Assembly (NCBI GenBank): GCA_002197995.1 | Contig: NGZR01000001.1 | Coordinates: 13,721,501 to 13,785,500, forward strand | Reading direction: 5' to 3' | DNA length: 64,000 nucleotides | Source of the DNA: Gaeumannomyces sp. JS-464 | Lineage: Eukaryota > Ascomycota > Sordariomycetes > Magnaporthales > Magnaporthaceae | Part shown: in pieces, positions 1 to 9,786 of the stretch | Layout of the letters: the number at the start of each line of letters is the position of its first letter | Numbering within the stretch: position 1 is the first letter of the stretch | Notes under the pieces: generated by a model | Told to the model about the DNA's origin: nothing | The model's database searches: none | What the model saw: the letters and a program-made list of their open reading frames with translations, nothing else | Position numbers and translations under genes: made by a program

Positions 1-560
1 ACGAACTAATGCGGGGAAGGAGGAGAAAACAAACGAATAACAGGGATAAACCGACGAGGAGGCCAAATTTATTAAAAACAAGTACTTACCCAGATTTACT
101 TTATCACCCGACGAACGCAAAATTTTCCCGACGGTTTTTTTAATAGCCCTGCTTTTAGCATCCTTATACGTTATAAAAGAGCGGATAAAATAGCGATTCG
201 TAAAGTTTTGGCAAAAAAGCTCGCGAATGGGCGACGCGAAATTTTCCACCTTGCTAGCCAATTTTATTTGCCTCCGGTAATTTAACAACGGTGGTATCCA
301 TAACGGTGGAAGGATATACGGAGGCCATAACACCGGCTGCGAGGCGATAAAGCCCACAATGGCACAAAAAAATAACACCCGCGGGGACGGTTTTTCCACG
401 GAACTAACAGGGATTAAAATGTGTGGCCAAAAGGTTTAAAGTGGTAATTGTTTGCGAAACACGCTACTGTTTATTTGTCCATTTTTTTTTATCCATGTTC
501 TCGTTTTTAAAATGGCCGATCCCCCATTCGACCTAATCCCCGCGAGGAAAAGGAAAGCTA
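1..560. other. unassigned non-coding or decayed sequence
   Basis: I see no recognisable gene. The stretch is moderately AT-rich and holds a short T-run near 482-490. It looks like decayed repeat DNA, but I could not match it to any element elsewhere in the window. Confidence 0.4.
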
Positions 561-569
561 CCGCAGCAT

Positions 570-995
570 TTGCTGCGTAGCATCCATGCGGTAGTTCTCG
601 CTCCGCTGCATCAGCCTACGGTGACTGATGGGATCTCTAATACTGGGGCAGAAAGACCGGTCGACACAAACGATCTAGGCGTCGGGCTCCGAGCCGGCGA
701 CCACGAAACGATCGAGCACCATGTCAATGCTCTTGAATGGCGCACCCACAGTGCATGGCCGTCTCGGAGGTTCTTCATGGCCTCCGACGGACGGTTTGGG
801 TTGGCTCCTAGGAGCCTGACGTCTTCTAACGAGGTATGGCTTCTAGAAGGAGGCAGGACCCCATTTATCCTGCGCAAGGGTTACGACGGCGAAAGCTACA
901 GCCTGTTGGGGGAGGCGTTTGTCCACGTCATGATGTATGGAAAACTCGCAACCCCCGAGCTCCTCGATCGGATGGGACCGGTAATACTGAAGTGA
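570..995 (+). pseudogene. HET (heterokaryon incompatibility) protein, C-terminal fragment
   Basis: The last ~90 codons read like the C-terminus of fungal HET-domain proteins. An R-R-F-F-x-A-S-D-G-R-F-G-L-A-P segment is followed by E-V-W-L-L-E-G-G-R-T-P-F-I-L-R and then Y-S-L-L-G-E-A-F-V-H-V-M-M-Y-G-K. This matches the family pattern in which a glycine-rich 'VxVLxGxxxPFxLR' strand precedes 'YxLxGExYVHGxMxGE'. The catalytic-like N-terminal HET block, about 150 residues in intact proteins, is absent upstream. The frame opens with a TTG rather than a convincing ATG, so this is a truncated remnant. The family acts in non-self recognition and cell death after hyphal fusion. Stop at 993-995. The assignment is by motif reading only. 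Confidence 0.75.
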
Positions 996-1130
996 GAAGA
1001 GATTTGCTCAGGTCAAGGAGAGCCATGTGTGTGCTTCTTTTATTCAATAACCTTCGCAGGCGCATAATACCTGTGCAGTTGGGTAATTAACGGAGTAGAG
1101 ACAGCCCCCGAAGTATGTAAAGTACATGAT

Positions 1131-1242
1131 AACGAACCGCGAAAGCACTCAAGAAGCATGATATGGAAAGGAAGAGCGGGACTGAAAGCAGGATACCCGA
1201 TGAAACCGACCTGGAGTGGACAAAAATCAAAACTCTGTAATA
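1131..1242 (+). pseudogene. DUF3435 recombinase fragment
   Basis: A ~110-bp stretch matches the larger DUF3435 relic at about 34073-34182 at the DNA level: both share AACGAACCGCGAAA and an AAAGCAGGATA segment. One frame from about 1165 reads D-M-E-R-K-S-G-T-E-S-R-I-P-D-E-T-D-L-E-W, the acidic linker that follows the 'TRPGAL' box in this family. It is GC-richer than the 34-kb copy and lacks its RIP transitions, so it comes from a less mutated paralogue. A frame break near 1157 and the lack of flanking domain sequence make it a scrap. Confidence 0.6.
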
Positions 1243-1849
1243 ATACCTAATTATCTAATGATTTTCCATTTAAAAAAATCATCGATAATACACTTTTCCA
1301 AATTCTCCGGCTCTATATAAAAATTTCTTGGACTTTTCTTAGCAAAAGCAGAAAGGGGGCAAACACGGCCATTTCCAAACTTTAACCCGAAAAAGCCCTA
1401 TACTTAACATACATTTTTCCCTTCAAACTAATAACTCCTCTTATATCTTTCTGTCCGATTTCGCATAAAGAACTATCACCTGTATATTCTAATAATAAAA
1501 TCCAAAGCTGCCGTTTATTATCACCGTTTTTTATATCATTATAACTAAAAAGTCTAGCTGGATTTTTCATATAACGTAGCTCATTAGTGAGTGCCACACA
1601 TCACATCCTATCACCACCCAACCGGGCACCAGTTAACTGTACAACCAGCAGGCTGCGAAAGTTTTTAAAGCCGTTTTTCCTAACGAGGCAACTGCCCTAG
1701 CCAACTCGGCAAATCTACATAGGTATAATTGGGTAGGGAGCGTCCCTGCCATTTCCTGTTGGTGACTGGCGCCTGCATACCGGCTTCCTAACTTGGGCGG
1801 CTGGGCCGAGTTGCTTCTTTCCGTTGGTTCATCTGGCTATAAACACCTG
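1243..1849. other. unassigned, AT-rich to mixed
   Basis: Only a 71-codon minus-strand frame (1382-1597) is open here. It resembles no family I know, and its codon use is AT-rich, unlike host genes in the window. I do not call a gene. Confidence 0.4.
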
Positions 1850-1854
1850 GGCGT

Positions 1855-2024
1855 TGTTAAAATGACAAATGTCACATGCCCCTGGTTAGTGACTGGGAGC
1901 ACGAGCTATACCAGGCGCCTGTTATGTATATAAGGCCATAACCTTTCCCACCTTTCACAGAGACACTCTGCTAGACAAGCAAGCAATGCAAGGAATCTTA
2001 AACCACGGTCAACATATTTCAACA
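1855..2024 (+). repeat. solo LTR (170 bp, Copia-like) with perfect 5-bp TSD
   Basis: It begins TGTTAAAATGACAAATG and ends TTTCAACA. It is flanked by perfect direct repeats GGCGT at 1850-1854 and 2025-2029. A TATA-like TATGTATATAAGG lies at about 1923-1936. The same sequence, RIP-mutated and inverted, occurs at 38193-38363 with its own target duplication (ATGCA). No internal retroelement sequence adjoins it, so this is a solo LTR left by LTR-LTR recombination. The short length and TGTTA start suggest Ty1/Copia; the superfamily is inferred. Confidence 0.85.
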
Positions 2025-2242
2025 GGCGTAAGCAATGCAAAGGTCCACGGCACAGTTAGCTGTCACCTTCGTATCAACAACCTGCACTGCAACCCGACGC
2101 ATACCTTATTCCTTGTCAACCTTTCAGGAAGTGTAACTATCCCCCGCCAACGGAGCTAACCGGTTCGAAAAGATACGCTGTCCTGTCGGGCATTCCAGGA
2201 TGCACTCCCCGCCCTTCACTGCGCTGTGCTGATACGGAAGTA

Positions 2243-2917
2243 GTGGCTCGACGCAATATGGCTCCTGTTAATAGAATTCCCGCCGGCGATTTCGGCGACG
2301 ACTTCCTCATGTTAAGCTTCGACCAAGCCCGGCAAATTCACCAGTTCCGCATACAGATCCGCCTTTGCGAAACCGGTACGGAGAGATATGAGCTCTGCGC
2401 GCAAACGCGAAACGACGTATTCGAGCGGCATACCGAGGTGCAGCTCCTAGTCGCTGCTTATAAGCATATTATAGTGGACGAGTGTGTCGGATACAAAGAA
2501 TGGAAGGAGAAGAAAGGCGAAGCGTAAAGGCCGCCAATCGGAACCGGAGAGGATGATGCCAAGTGGGAGAGATTCATCGACGTGACGCGAAACGGATCAG
2601 AGGCCAAATCCAGATGTATCGGTCCTTTGAAAGCGGTAGACCGATACTGGGGCGCAGGTTTTGTCCAGCATTACCAGTTGGCTTCCAAGGGGGTGAGATA
2701 TTGCGAAGTTACCGGCGCCGCAGCGCGGGAAGTTCGTGATCCGGACGAAGCCGTGACGAAGTTGAACAGATTGATGCTCCGACGGTTTTTGGCCACCGGG
2801 CGGGGGCGGCGTTTACTGCGTTATGTGGCCAACCCGATCGATCAGGCTGATTTCACCGCGCGAAGCCAAGCAGCGACACGGCTCAAATCCATACTAGCCG
2901 CAACGTGCAACTGCTAG
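2243..2917 (+). pseudogene. hypothetical protein with one in-frame stop
   Basis: Two open segments, 2243-2527 and 2582-2917, lie in the same frame. They are separated only by a TAA at 2525-2527, after which the frame stays open. The composition is protein-like: charged, with W, Y, C and H residues spread through both halves. The stop reads GCG-TAA-AGG, one C-to-T transition away from a CAA glutamine codon, which is the change RIP favours. No domain is recognised. The total would be 224 codons. No intron fits cleanly around the stop. It lies between a solo LTR and an arylsulfatase scrap, so a decayed host gene is the best reading. Confidence 0.5.
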
Positions 2918-3159
2918 CACATGTTCTAGCTCCAAGTGCCGTTCGGGCGGGCGCGACCGAGCTGGTTGGACGCGACTTGGTGGCCGAGGTGCGATCGTTT
3001 AGGCAGGGTCGCTGAAGTGGCAGGCGGGCGCCATCAAGCCGCGTCCGCGGCTGCTGGTGCCGCGGCGTAAACTGAAAGCCTAAAACGATTGGTCGTATAC
3101 GAGATTAAACCCTGGAACGCCTGGACTCGGACTTTTGCAACTAAAATTCCCGCGCCTGC

Positions 3160-3474
3160 GCGACCCTTGAACGGCAAGCTACCCTGCGTGACTTGGTTTC
3201 ACGCCGGCTCGACGAAGAAAAACAGATCACGGGCTGGGAGCTGTTCGGGCTGCGCGCCATCCGTGAAGGGCCCTGGAAGGCGCTGTACATGGCCAAGCCT
3301 CGGGGCCACGACCGCTGGGAGCTGTACAATATGGAAAAGGACCCAGGTGAGATCCACGACCTGGCGGAGGAGCCCGAGATTTTGGAGAGGTTGATCGCGC
3401 ACTGGGAGGTCTATTTTGCCGAGACGGGCATGTATGACCCAGGGGTCGAGTTCAGGTACACCAAGTACAATTGA
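3160..3474 (+). pseudogene. arylsulfatase C-terminal fragment
   Basis: The frame ending at the TGA at 3472-3474 carries the typical end of fungal/bacterial type I sulfatases. A G-L-R-A-I-R-E-G-P-W-K-A-L segment is followed by W-E-L-Y-N-M-E-K-D-P-G-E-I-H-D-L-A-E-E-P, where the family has 'WeLYDLxxDPxExxdLA'. The catalytic N-terminal half, including the C/S-x-P-x-R formylglycine motif, is missing, so only about 100 of the usual 500-600 residues remain. No ATG starts the frame; the segment continues upstream to about 3160 without initiation. Sulfatases hydrolyse sulfate esters. This piece cannot be catalytic. Confidence 0.8.
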
Positions 3475-4034
3475 GGATCTGCTTCGGCGCCTTTTGTTAC
3501 GCTTCATCACGCCCTCGCCAATCCCGTACCGTAGCAGCACGCCGACGTTAGGCGCCAGCCCGACTTCGTTTCACACTTGGCAGCCATGACGAAAAACGAA
3601 CGGGGGATGCCCGCCATCGCCACGGCAGGCGCAACGGCACGGAGGCTCTGCGATGTCTCATTCCAGTCGTGACCGCTTCCTAGCCTCCCCTCCCCCTCCC
3701 CCCAATCTCGATGTTTAGGTTTGTAGCAGAGTTATCCTCTGCACCAGCCAGTCCAAGGAATCGGCCGCCTTCTCCTTGTTCGCATAAGACTTGTGGCAGG
3801 CATGGCTGTATCTGTGGACTAGTGGCTTCGCCTCGCTGTGGGTTGAGTCGTGGCATGGTCCCCCGTGTCAGCGCATTGCCGCAGCTATCATTCGATACGA
3901 CGAGGGCAAGTTCATGCTATGCTCTAACCTGTAGGTGCTTTGAGCCCCCGGAAGGCGGCCTTTATGAGCGGCGTAGGACTTGGCAGGAGATGGAGGGGCG
4001 TCCCCGTCAGCGGGGCCCTGGTCGAAGTGGAAGG
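3475..4034. other. unassigned
   Basis: Mixed-composition sequence with overlapping short frames and no recognisable protein motif. A pyrimidine-rich run lies at about 3683-3702. Confidence 0.35.
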
Positions 4035-4143
4035 TCGCGTGCCCCCTCTCGGCCAGGTAGCCGATCGCCTCCTGGAAGGTCTCGAAGCCCTGGTACTTGT
4101 TTTTGGGGAAGCCGGAGACGGAGTCGTGAACCGCTGGCCTGTG
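4035..4143 (-). pseudogene. viroplasmin / RNase H1 N-terminal-like domain scrap
   Basis: On the minus strand a ~35-residue stretch reads H-D-S-V-S-G-F-P-K-N-K-Y-Q-G-F-E-T-F-Q-E-A. This fits the hybrid-binding domain found at the N-terminus of RNase H1 and in fungal viroplasmin-like proteins (V-x-G-F/Y-x-x-x-x-Y/F-K/Q-G-F-x-T-x-x-E-A). It runs directly out of the Harbinger terminal remnant at 4157-4189 and breaks frame soon after, so no complete protein is present. Such domains bind RNA-DNA hybrids. The assignment rests on this short motif. Confidence 0.45.
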
Positions 4144-4156
4144 ACATGGTGGTAAG

Positions 4157-4189
4157 CCAAAAAAAACCACAATAGTATCGAACACGCCC
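4157..4189 (-). repeat. PIF/Harbinger terminal inverted repeat remnant
   Basis: The 18-mer ATAGTATCGAACACGCCC at 4172-4189 is identical to 22961-22978, the right end of the Harbinger element. It is preceded in both places by an A-rich 'CCAAAAA..CC' run. No matching opposite end was found nearby, so this is a stranded terminus. Confidence 0.6.
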
Positions 4190-4263
4190 TTGGTTGGCTA
4201 CTAATGAACAACCATACTGCGCCAGTGATTAACCCTCTGTTGAATGATGGTCCATGTTCTTCC

Positions 4264-4292
4264 AAAAAAAAAAAAAAAAAAAAAAAAAAAAA
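4264..4292 (+). repeat. poly(A) run of 29
   Basis: An uninterrupted A29 follows TGTTCTTCC and precedes CGGCAACTCC. It may be the fossil tail of a retroposed sequence or a simple slippage tract. I saw no clear target duplication. Confidence 0.7.
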
Positions 4293-5559
4293 CGGCAACT
4301 CCGCCGCCACCTGATTCCTTTATCCACAGCAGACGCTTCTCGCTCCTCGGCTGCGGCTGGATGTTCCGGAACCCTGTCGGTGGGTCGCGTAACTGCCGTT
4401 GCGGCTTGGAGATCCCCGGCGGAAGCCGCCCGGCAAAAAAGCGGTGCCGGGAAATACAGCTGGCACCGGCGAGTGCATGCGGGCTTTTCGCGCCACCAAG
4501 GGGGAGATTGGAGCGGCGCCAAGGCGATCCGTCCTCCGAATGCTCGCCCCGGGCCGAGGAATCCCAGTCGAACCGCATCCCGGACGCCCAGTGCGCCGAA
4601 AAGCCCGACAGCGTGGCGCTCGTCTCCAATGATGACTACAAGATCAAAGTGTAAGACAAGACCACTTCGAGGGGAGGTTTGGCAAGCACAACCATGAGCA
4701 GAAGTGCCCCGCCGGCTGCTCGTGCATCCCTAAAGGCTTTAGGCACCCCTGATAGCCTGCCTAGCTACCAGGACCCGCCGCCAAGAAGGTGCCAACTCCT
4801 TACACGAGCATCGCTGCAAGATCCCGAAGGGCATCAGCCATTCTCAAAGGTGACGGTAATAGCAAAGGGGGTCCCGGTGAACAGTCTGGCCATGGAGTAT
4901 TAAGTTTTAGCCGATGGCCTGCTGCTTTAGATATGGGCGAATATCCGGGAGAATAAAAATAATATTGAGCATTGAAGAACAAGGGCAACAGTGGGATGGG
5001 CGAGGCCACGGACAGTATGGGCCCGAGGGCCTGCTAGCGACACGACTCGTTTGGTGGCAAGCGCCCCAGGGCCCCCGGGGGTGATCCCTCAAATAGGCCC
5101 GTGCTCAGGGGTCCGTAAACCCGACCTCGCGCGGCAAACGCGCCTATAGCCAAGTAGAGTCGCGACGACCGTCGGCCAACGGCGACGTAAACAGAGGCAG
5201 TTGGAGATTAGAAGACGTTGATACCTTGGCAGATTCCACAGGAAGAGGTACGTACCTGGTACTTGGCCTCATTCGTGCAATTGAATCCGGCCTCGAGAGC
5301 TAGATCCGGATGATGTCACTTCTCTGCGTGGACGCAAAACCCCAAATTCGAAACCCTCAGCCCAGCGTTCGTCACGTCGCATAACGTGGCACTGATGCCA
5401 CGTGCCAAGATGGAGCCGTCGTTGATGCCCCAAAATAGCCGCGACACCCCACAATCTATTTGTGGACCAACATGGACAGCCGCAGCTCAGTTCAATGTTT
5501 GCCAAAATGGGAATCAACGTTGCGAGAAATCGCCATGCATCACAACGGCGACAACAACA
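4293..5559. other. unassigned GC-rich sequence
   Basis: Several overlapping frames exist in both strands but none has a convincing start, domain or codon signature. The frame ending at 4652-4654 is the most protein-like, ending in a V-A-L-V-S-N-D-D-Y-K-I-K-V segment, but I cannot name it. Confidence 0.3.
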
Positions 5560-5567
5560 GAAATCTC

Positions 5568-5699
5568 GCCCTATATATTTCCATCCGCTGACCCTCTCGG
5601 TGTGTGTGATCTTTTCTTTTCCTCATCCGCCTCATCCGCCTCGCCCACATCACCCACATCATCCATCAGCCTTTCAACTTTCTCCTCGCATCCACCAAA
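5568..5699 (+). promoter_or_regulatory. promoter and CT-rich leader of the 5.7-kb gene
   Basis: A TATA-like CCTATATATTTCC at about 5570-5582 is followed by a long pyrimidine/CA-rich leader of CATC/CCGC repeats (about 5620-5695). It ends in CACCAAAATG, a strong fungal start context. TATA plus CT-rich leader is typical of highly expressed fungal secreted-protein genes. Confidence 0.6.
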
Positions 5700-6125
5700 A
5701 TGCATTTCTCCGCCAGCTTCATCAGCCAGGGGCTCCTCGCCCTCCTCGTCCTCCAGGCGGCCGCGGCGCCCGCCGTGTCGACCGGAGCCGGGCTGCAGCA
5801 GCGCGACCCCAACCTTGCCGACAAGGGGAGGAAGATGGTGGGCGACGTCATCCAGGCCAAGAAGGACTACGACAGGGCCAGCCGCGTCGCCAACAAGATC
5901 AACCGGATCGTCGGCGCGACGAGCCCCACCAGATCTAGGCGCGCGAGTCCCGCGGGCCGACGTCCTGGGAAGGAAGCACGCAAAGATGAGCTTCTACTGC
6001 GCGGAGCCACAACGCGCTTTCTGGGGCATTTGAGACCCACCCAGGGTCTGAGCCCGATTTGGCTTTCCCTTTTTCTTTCCCTTCTTTTTTTTTCTTCTCC
6101 CTCCCCTTTCGAAATTGTTGCATAG
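5700..6125 (+). CDS. small secreted protein, hypothetical
   Basis: The ATG at 5700 lies in a strong context (CAAAATG) behind a TATA and CT-rich leader. The first ~23 residues form a signal peptide: M-H-F-S-A-S, then a hydrophobic G-L-L-A-L-L-V-L-Q core, then A-A-A-A-P cleavage-type alanines. Residues ~24-75 are hydrophilic and Lys/Asp/Arg-rich with no cysteines, and may form a helix (V-I-Q-A-K-K-D-Y-D-R-A-S-R-V-A-N-K-I). From about residue 76 the frame turns Arg/Pro-rich and then reads into a T-rich tract, giving a hydrophobic tail that looks like 3' UTR. The natural end may lie earlier through an unrecognised intron, or the 3' end may have been replaced. Function unknown; effector-like by size and secretion only. 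Confidence 0.55.
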   Translation: MHFSASFISQGLLALLVLQAAAAPAVSTGAGLQQRDPNLADKGRKMVGDVIQAKKDYDRASRVANKINRIVGATSPTRSRRASPAGRRPGKEARKDELLLRGATTRFLGHLRPTQGLSPIWLSLFLSLLFFSSPSPFEIVA

Positions 6126-6600
6126 CGAGCGCATGCTGTCTTTTTGCAGCTGGAGTTTGGGATGGGAGCGTTGGTTTAAGCAGCATATGGCGGGATTTTT
6201 GGCTATCTTTCGGTTTTCCTTTGCTTTCTCTTCCTTTTTGGTTTTTTTTGTTCTCTTCCTTTTTTTCGTTTTTTTTTTTTTTTTTTGTCGTTGTTTTGTT
6301 TTTGTCGTTTTTTTTTTTTTTTTTTTTTTTATGCTTTTTTGTTGTTTCGTTCGTTTCGTCTGCATCTGCTTTTTTTTAGTTGCCCCTTTTTGCTTTCCTT
6401 CCCTTCCCTTTGTTTCGTTTTGATCTTTTGTCATTTTTGTTATTATCGCTTTTGCCTAGTTTTCCTGTCCTTTAAGCTTTTAAGCTTTTATCTTTTCGTT
6501 TCTCTTTTCCAATTTGTTCTTTTTCACCTAGTTTTCTTTTAGTTTGTTGTTTCTTCCCCTTGGTCTAGTTTGCTTTCTGCTTTTCTGCTATTCTCATCAT
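6060..6600. repeat. T-rich low-complexity tract
   Basis: The stretch is dominated by TTTC/TTTG runs, including long T homopolymers around 6268-6286 and 6309-6330. The open frames across it are all Phe-rich artefacts. It directly follows the secreted-protein gene and could be its 3' flank. Confidence 0.7.
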
Positions 6601-7737
6601 TTTCAAGTTTGGAACATCACATGGGCTTTAGTGCATAGCAAGGATGATGGTAACAGGAGTTTAAAGTACTAGCTTAAGTACGCGGTCATTAGTCCTTCAT
6701 GTTGTTTAGCCGCTCTTGGTTACACAGGTTAATGCACTGTAACTGATGTCTTTGTTTAAGATTTGTCTATTCACGTTTGAATTTCTATCCAAGATGCCGT
6801 ACAAACAGACAGAGTGCCCTAAGTGGCCCCAGCCACGATTTTCTCAATTCCCGTGGCCTGGAAGGGCCCCCTGTGCGAAGCGGCCAGCTTCATGCCGCCG
6901 ACGGCGAGCAGGGATTCGCACACGTTGGCCTCCGTTAACGCAGCGGCTCTTACGCGCCAGGGCAACCACGGCCCTTAGCGAGGGCGCTTTCGTGCCCGCG
7001 CACAGCCCCTCGGCGGCGGGGCGAACGGGGCCCATGTTGCCCCTGATTGTGTGGACGGCGGGCAGCGGCTTCCGCAGCGCGGCCGGGTGCGGATCAGCAA
7101 CGCCGCCTCCGGGTGCCAGCTGGCCCTTGCGGGTCACCTTTGGGCTTGTTAAATAGTAAAGGTGTTTTTTCCCTCATACTAATTTTAAAGCTGTTTTAAA
7201 AATACATTTGCGGATCCGGGCTAAAGCTGTCGCAAAGGGACGAGGGGGTACACTAGCCGTGCCGTCCGGGATTTGCATTATCACCTTGGTTAGCGTTGCA
7301 AATGTTTAATAAGCGGTTACAAAACACCCGGCGACGCCGAAAAGGGCTCTCCACTCCTACTGCTCACTTGTGTATAAAAGCCCCAGCGGTTTTTAACCTT
7401 TAGGTGTTTTTGTAACTGTTTTTTTAAAAATAATGATTATAAAGGTTCGGTGTTTAATATACAGTAGTGTTAAATAGTTTAATTACTTTTTAATTAAACT
7501 ATTAAATCTTTTAATTTATGTAGTAAAACAGTACTTTAACACTTTTTATTTTAAAAGAAAAACCTAATAAAAATGCGTTTAAACACGCTAAAAACACGTT
7601 TTTAACAAAATAATAAATTGCGTAAATTTACCCGCTTTAAACTGCGTAAAGTTGTGAAATAAGCGTAAAATAAAGCGCTGGGTAAAAAAAGGGAAAAAAA
7701 AAATATGAAAAAATAAAAGGCTCTTCCCGGGCACACC
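6600..7737. other. unassigned; GC-rich to 7140, then AT-rich
   Basis: At 6840-7140 the sequence is GC-rich, with a 97-codon minus frame I do not recognise. At 7140-7737 it is AT-rich, with a TATA-like TGTATAAAAG near 7370 and several AT palindromes (for example GTTTAATTAC..TAATTAAAC around 7478-7500). It may be the 5' part of the older element whose coding relic continues at 14.1 kb beyond the LINE insertion. Confidence 0.35.
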
Positions 7738-7750
7738 CCCTTTTTGCTCC
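7738..7750 (+). repeat. target site duplication, left copy (LINE A)
   Basis: CCCTTTTTGCTCC, repeated exactly at 13994-14006 on the other side of LINE A. The next few bases (ACACC against CGCACC) are also similar, so the original duplication may have been about 18 bp. Confidence 0.8.
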
Positions 7751-7891
7751 ACACCACCTTTCTCGAATTCACCAATTTTTAGCATTGCGCTGTTAGTGCA
7801 CACTGCCAAATTGCATACAAATCCTTAACACCCGCCAATTAGCGACCCAACACCAATAACCACGCCCGCCAACGGCGCTGGCGACGGCAAC

Positions 7892-9699
7892 ATGCCGTTG
7901 CCAACAGCCCCCCTTCGGCCAATAGGGTGGCGCGCGCCCTCCTCGTCGGCCCAACGGCCCGGAGGAACGCGTCGCTGCCACCCGGGCCCCCCCGCGCGTC
8001 AGCGCACCCGACCACGCCGTCCCCGTTGCGGAATTCGCAACACCCAACAGGGCCCGTTCAGGGCCAGGAAGGCACCCACGACGGCAGCACCGGCACAGGT
8101 GCCCCTTTCCTTTCTTTTCCCCTCCCTTCCCACCCCCGGCCTACGCGCCCACCCCTCGGGTCGGCTGCGGCGGCCGCGGAGGAAATTGTTGCGAGTTACA
8201 GCCGCAAGCAACAGCAAACGGCTTTAATTTGCACAACCCTCGCCCGCTCTATCGACGCCGGCATCGCTTCCCTCCCACTGGAGGCAATCCCCGAAGCCAA
8301 CGGCTGGAAGGATTGTTTTATCGAATACGCCAAACAAGCCCTTTTCGGCCTGCCAACGCCGGCCCAAAGGGAAAGAAACCCCTACGGGGCCCCGGAACCT
8401 TACGCGCCTAACCCGCAACGCCCGCCCCCGACCACTTACGCGGCGGCGGCCCGAACAGGGCTCCAGCAGCCCCAGCAACCCGCACAGGCTTTAAAAACCG
8501 TGCACCCCGGGAGCCCCGCCTCCCGCCCGGCCCAAAGCCGATTTCCGGGTTTTTGTTAGAATCCCGGAGGAAAAACAGGCTTGGGCCAACCAACAAACGG
8601 GCTTTAGTATTCGCAAAGCCCTTGCCGATAGCAGGGACCTGCCGTTTACGACAGCCGACGTCCCGGAAGCTTATCGAACCCCTACTGGGTTCGTGCTAAA
8701 AGCAAAAACGGCGGATATCCAAAGCCGGCTTTTGCAGCATCGATCCGAATTAGGCCGTTTATATAACGCCGAAAGGATCGAAAAGCCCGAAATCTGGTAT
8801 AACTACGTGATTTCCGGATGCCCCACGTCCTTAACGAACGGCCTCGGACAAAGCGTCCCGGTATCGGAAGCTGGTCGGGAGAAGTCGGAAGCCCAAACAG
8901 GGCTAAAGCCAGTAAGCGTTAAGCCCTCCGGGGCCGGCGCTGATTACCAAGGGCGTATATCATGGATTATATCCTTTTACACGCGCGTAACCGGGTTCAG
9001 GCTTTGGGGGATTACGTCTTTTTCACGCCGCGTACAACGACACCCGCCGGTTACGCAACATACCCCCGGCTGCCACGGCTTTCACGTGGCTCGCAACTGT
9101 GCCCGGGCCGATAGTGCCTCCGGTGCGGGAAAGTGAACGACGGCCGGCACGCATCGCCGTGCACGGCCCTTCCGCAATGCGCAAACTGTTCGGGCCCGTA
9201 CCCAGCCGACCACCCGAACTGCCCTATAAAGCCTGTACGGGTAAACGGAGTGCTAAAGCATTTAACCCGTGGGGAAAAAGGCGCGGTTAGGAAATTAGGG
9301 GCACAAGCCTACCGGGCGGCGGTAAAAGAGGTGGAAGCCGCCGCTGCCGCCGCCACCGCCGCGGCCGCCGCGGCCGCCACCGCCAACGCCCTTCCTGCAA
9401 CCGCGGTTACTACGGACAATTCCGTTGTAACCGTTACCGCTAATGCCAATCCCGCGGCCGGTACCGGTAACGCCGCTGCTTCCGTTACCCCCGCCGCCGC
9501 CGCCGTTCCTGCCGCTGCTGCCACCGCCGACGCTGCCGAGGTAAGCCCGGCAGATCCGCTGGCCCCCGAGGGCGCGGCCCGTACGGCCGGCAAGGGAAGG
9601 CACCCTGCCAAAAGGCTTAGGGTTAGTTTTAACAACCAATACGAAGTACTGGCGGATATGGAACTGGACCTCCCCGAGCCCGAAGGGCTATCGAAATAA
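7892..9699 (+). pseudogene. LINE A ORF1 (gag-like, zinc knuckles), frameshifted
   Basis: It starts at the ATG at 7892, which sits in the loop of a small hairpin conserved in all four copies. In order it carries a Pro/Ala-rich region, an S-Y-S-R-K-Q-Q-Q-T-A-L-I helix, a conserved central domain (I-P-E-E-K-Q-A-W-A-N, then P-E-I-W-Y-N-Y-V-I-S-G-C), then clustered Cys/His knuckles (C-H-G-F-H-V-A-R-N-C and C-A-N-C-S-G-P-Y-P-A-D-H-P-N-C, about 9078-9225). An Ala-rich low-complexity stretch follows, and the frame ends at the TAA at 9697-9699. The frame changes several times (near 8000, 8540-8560, 8870, 9000-9130), so it is not translatable as one protein. ORF1 of LINEs binds the element RNA. Confidence 0.85.
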
Positions 9700-9786
9700 C
9701 CGGAAACCCCCTGGAGGAAACCGACGGTACCGCCGGCCAACAACCTTAGGGCCAAAGCCCCCAATACACCAACGCCGCTTTTACGT

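Noticed and set aside
5994..6434. Lys-rich minus frame of 146 codons
   Set aside because: Produced by the T-rich low-complexity tract; almost only K, T, E and Q.
6840..7140. Possible tRNA suggested by GGGATTCGCACAC
   Set aside because: No A-box at the right spacing and no cloverleaf pairing on either strand.
7756..7890. HDV-like self-cleaving ribozyme at the LINE 5' end
   Set aside because: The first 100 bases lack the nested double-pseudoknot pairing and G-rich start seen in R2/L1Tc-type ribozymes.
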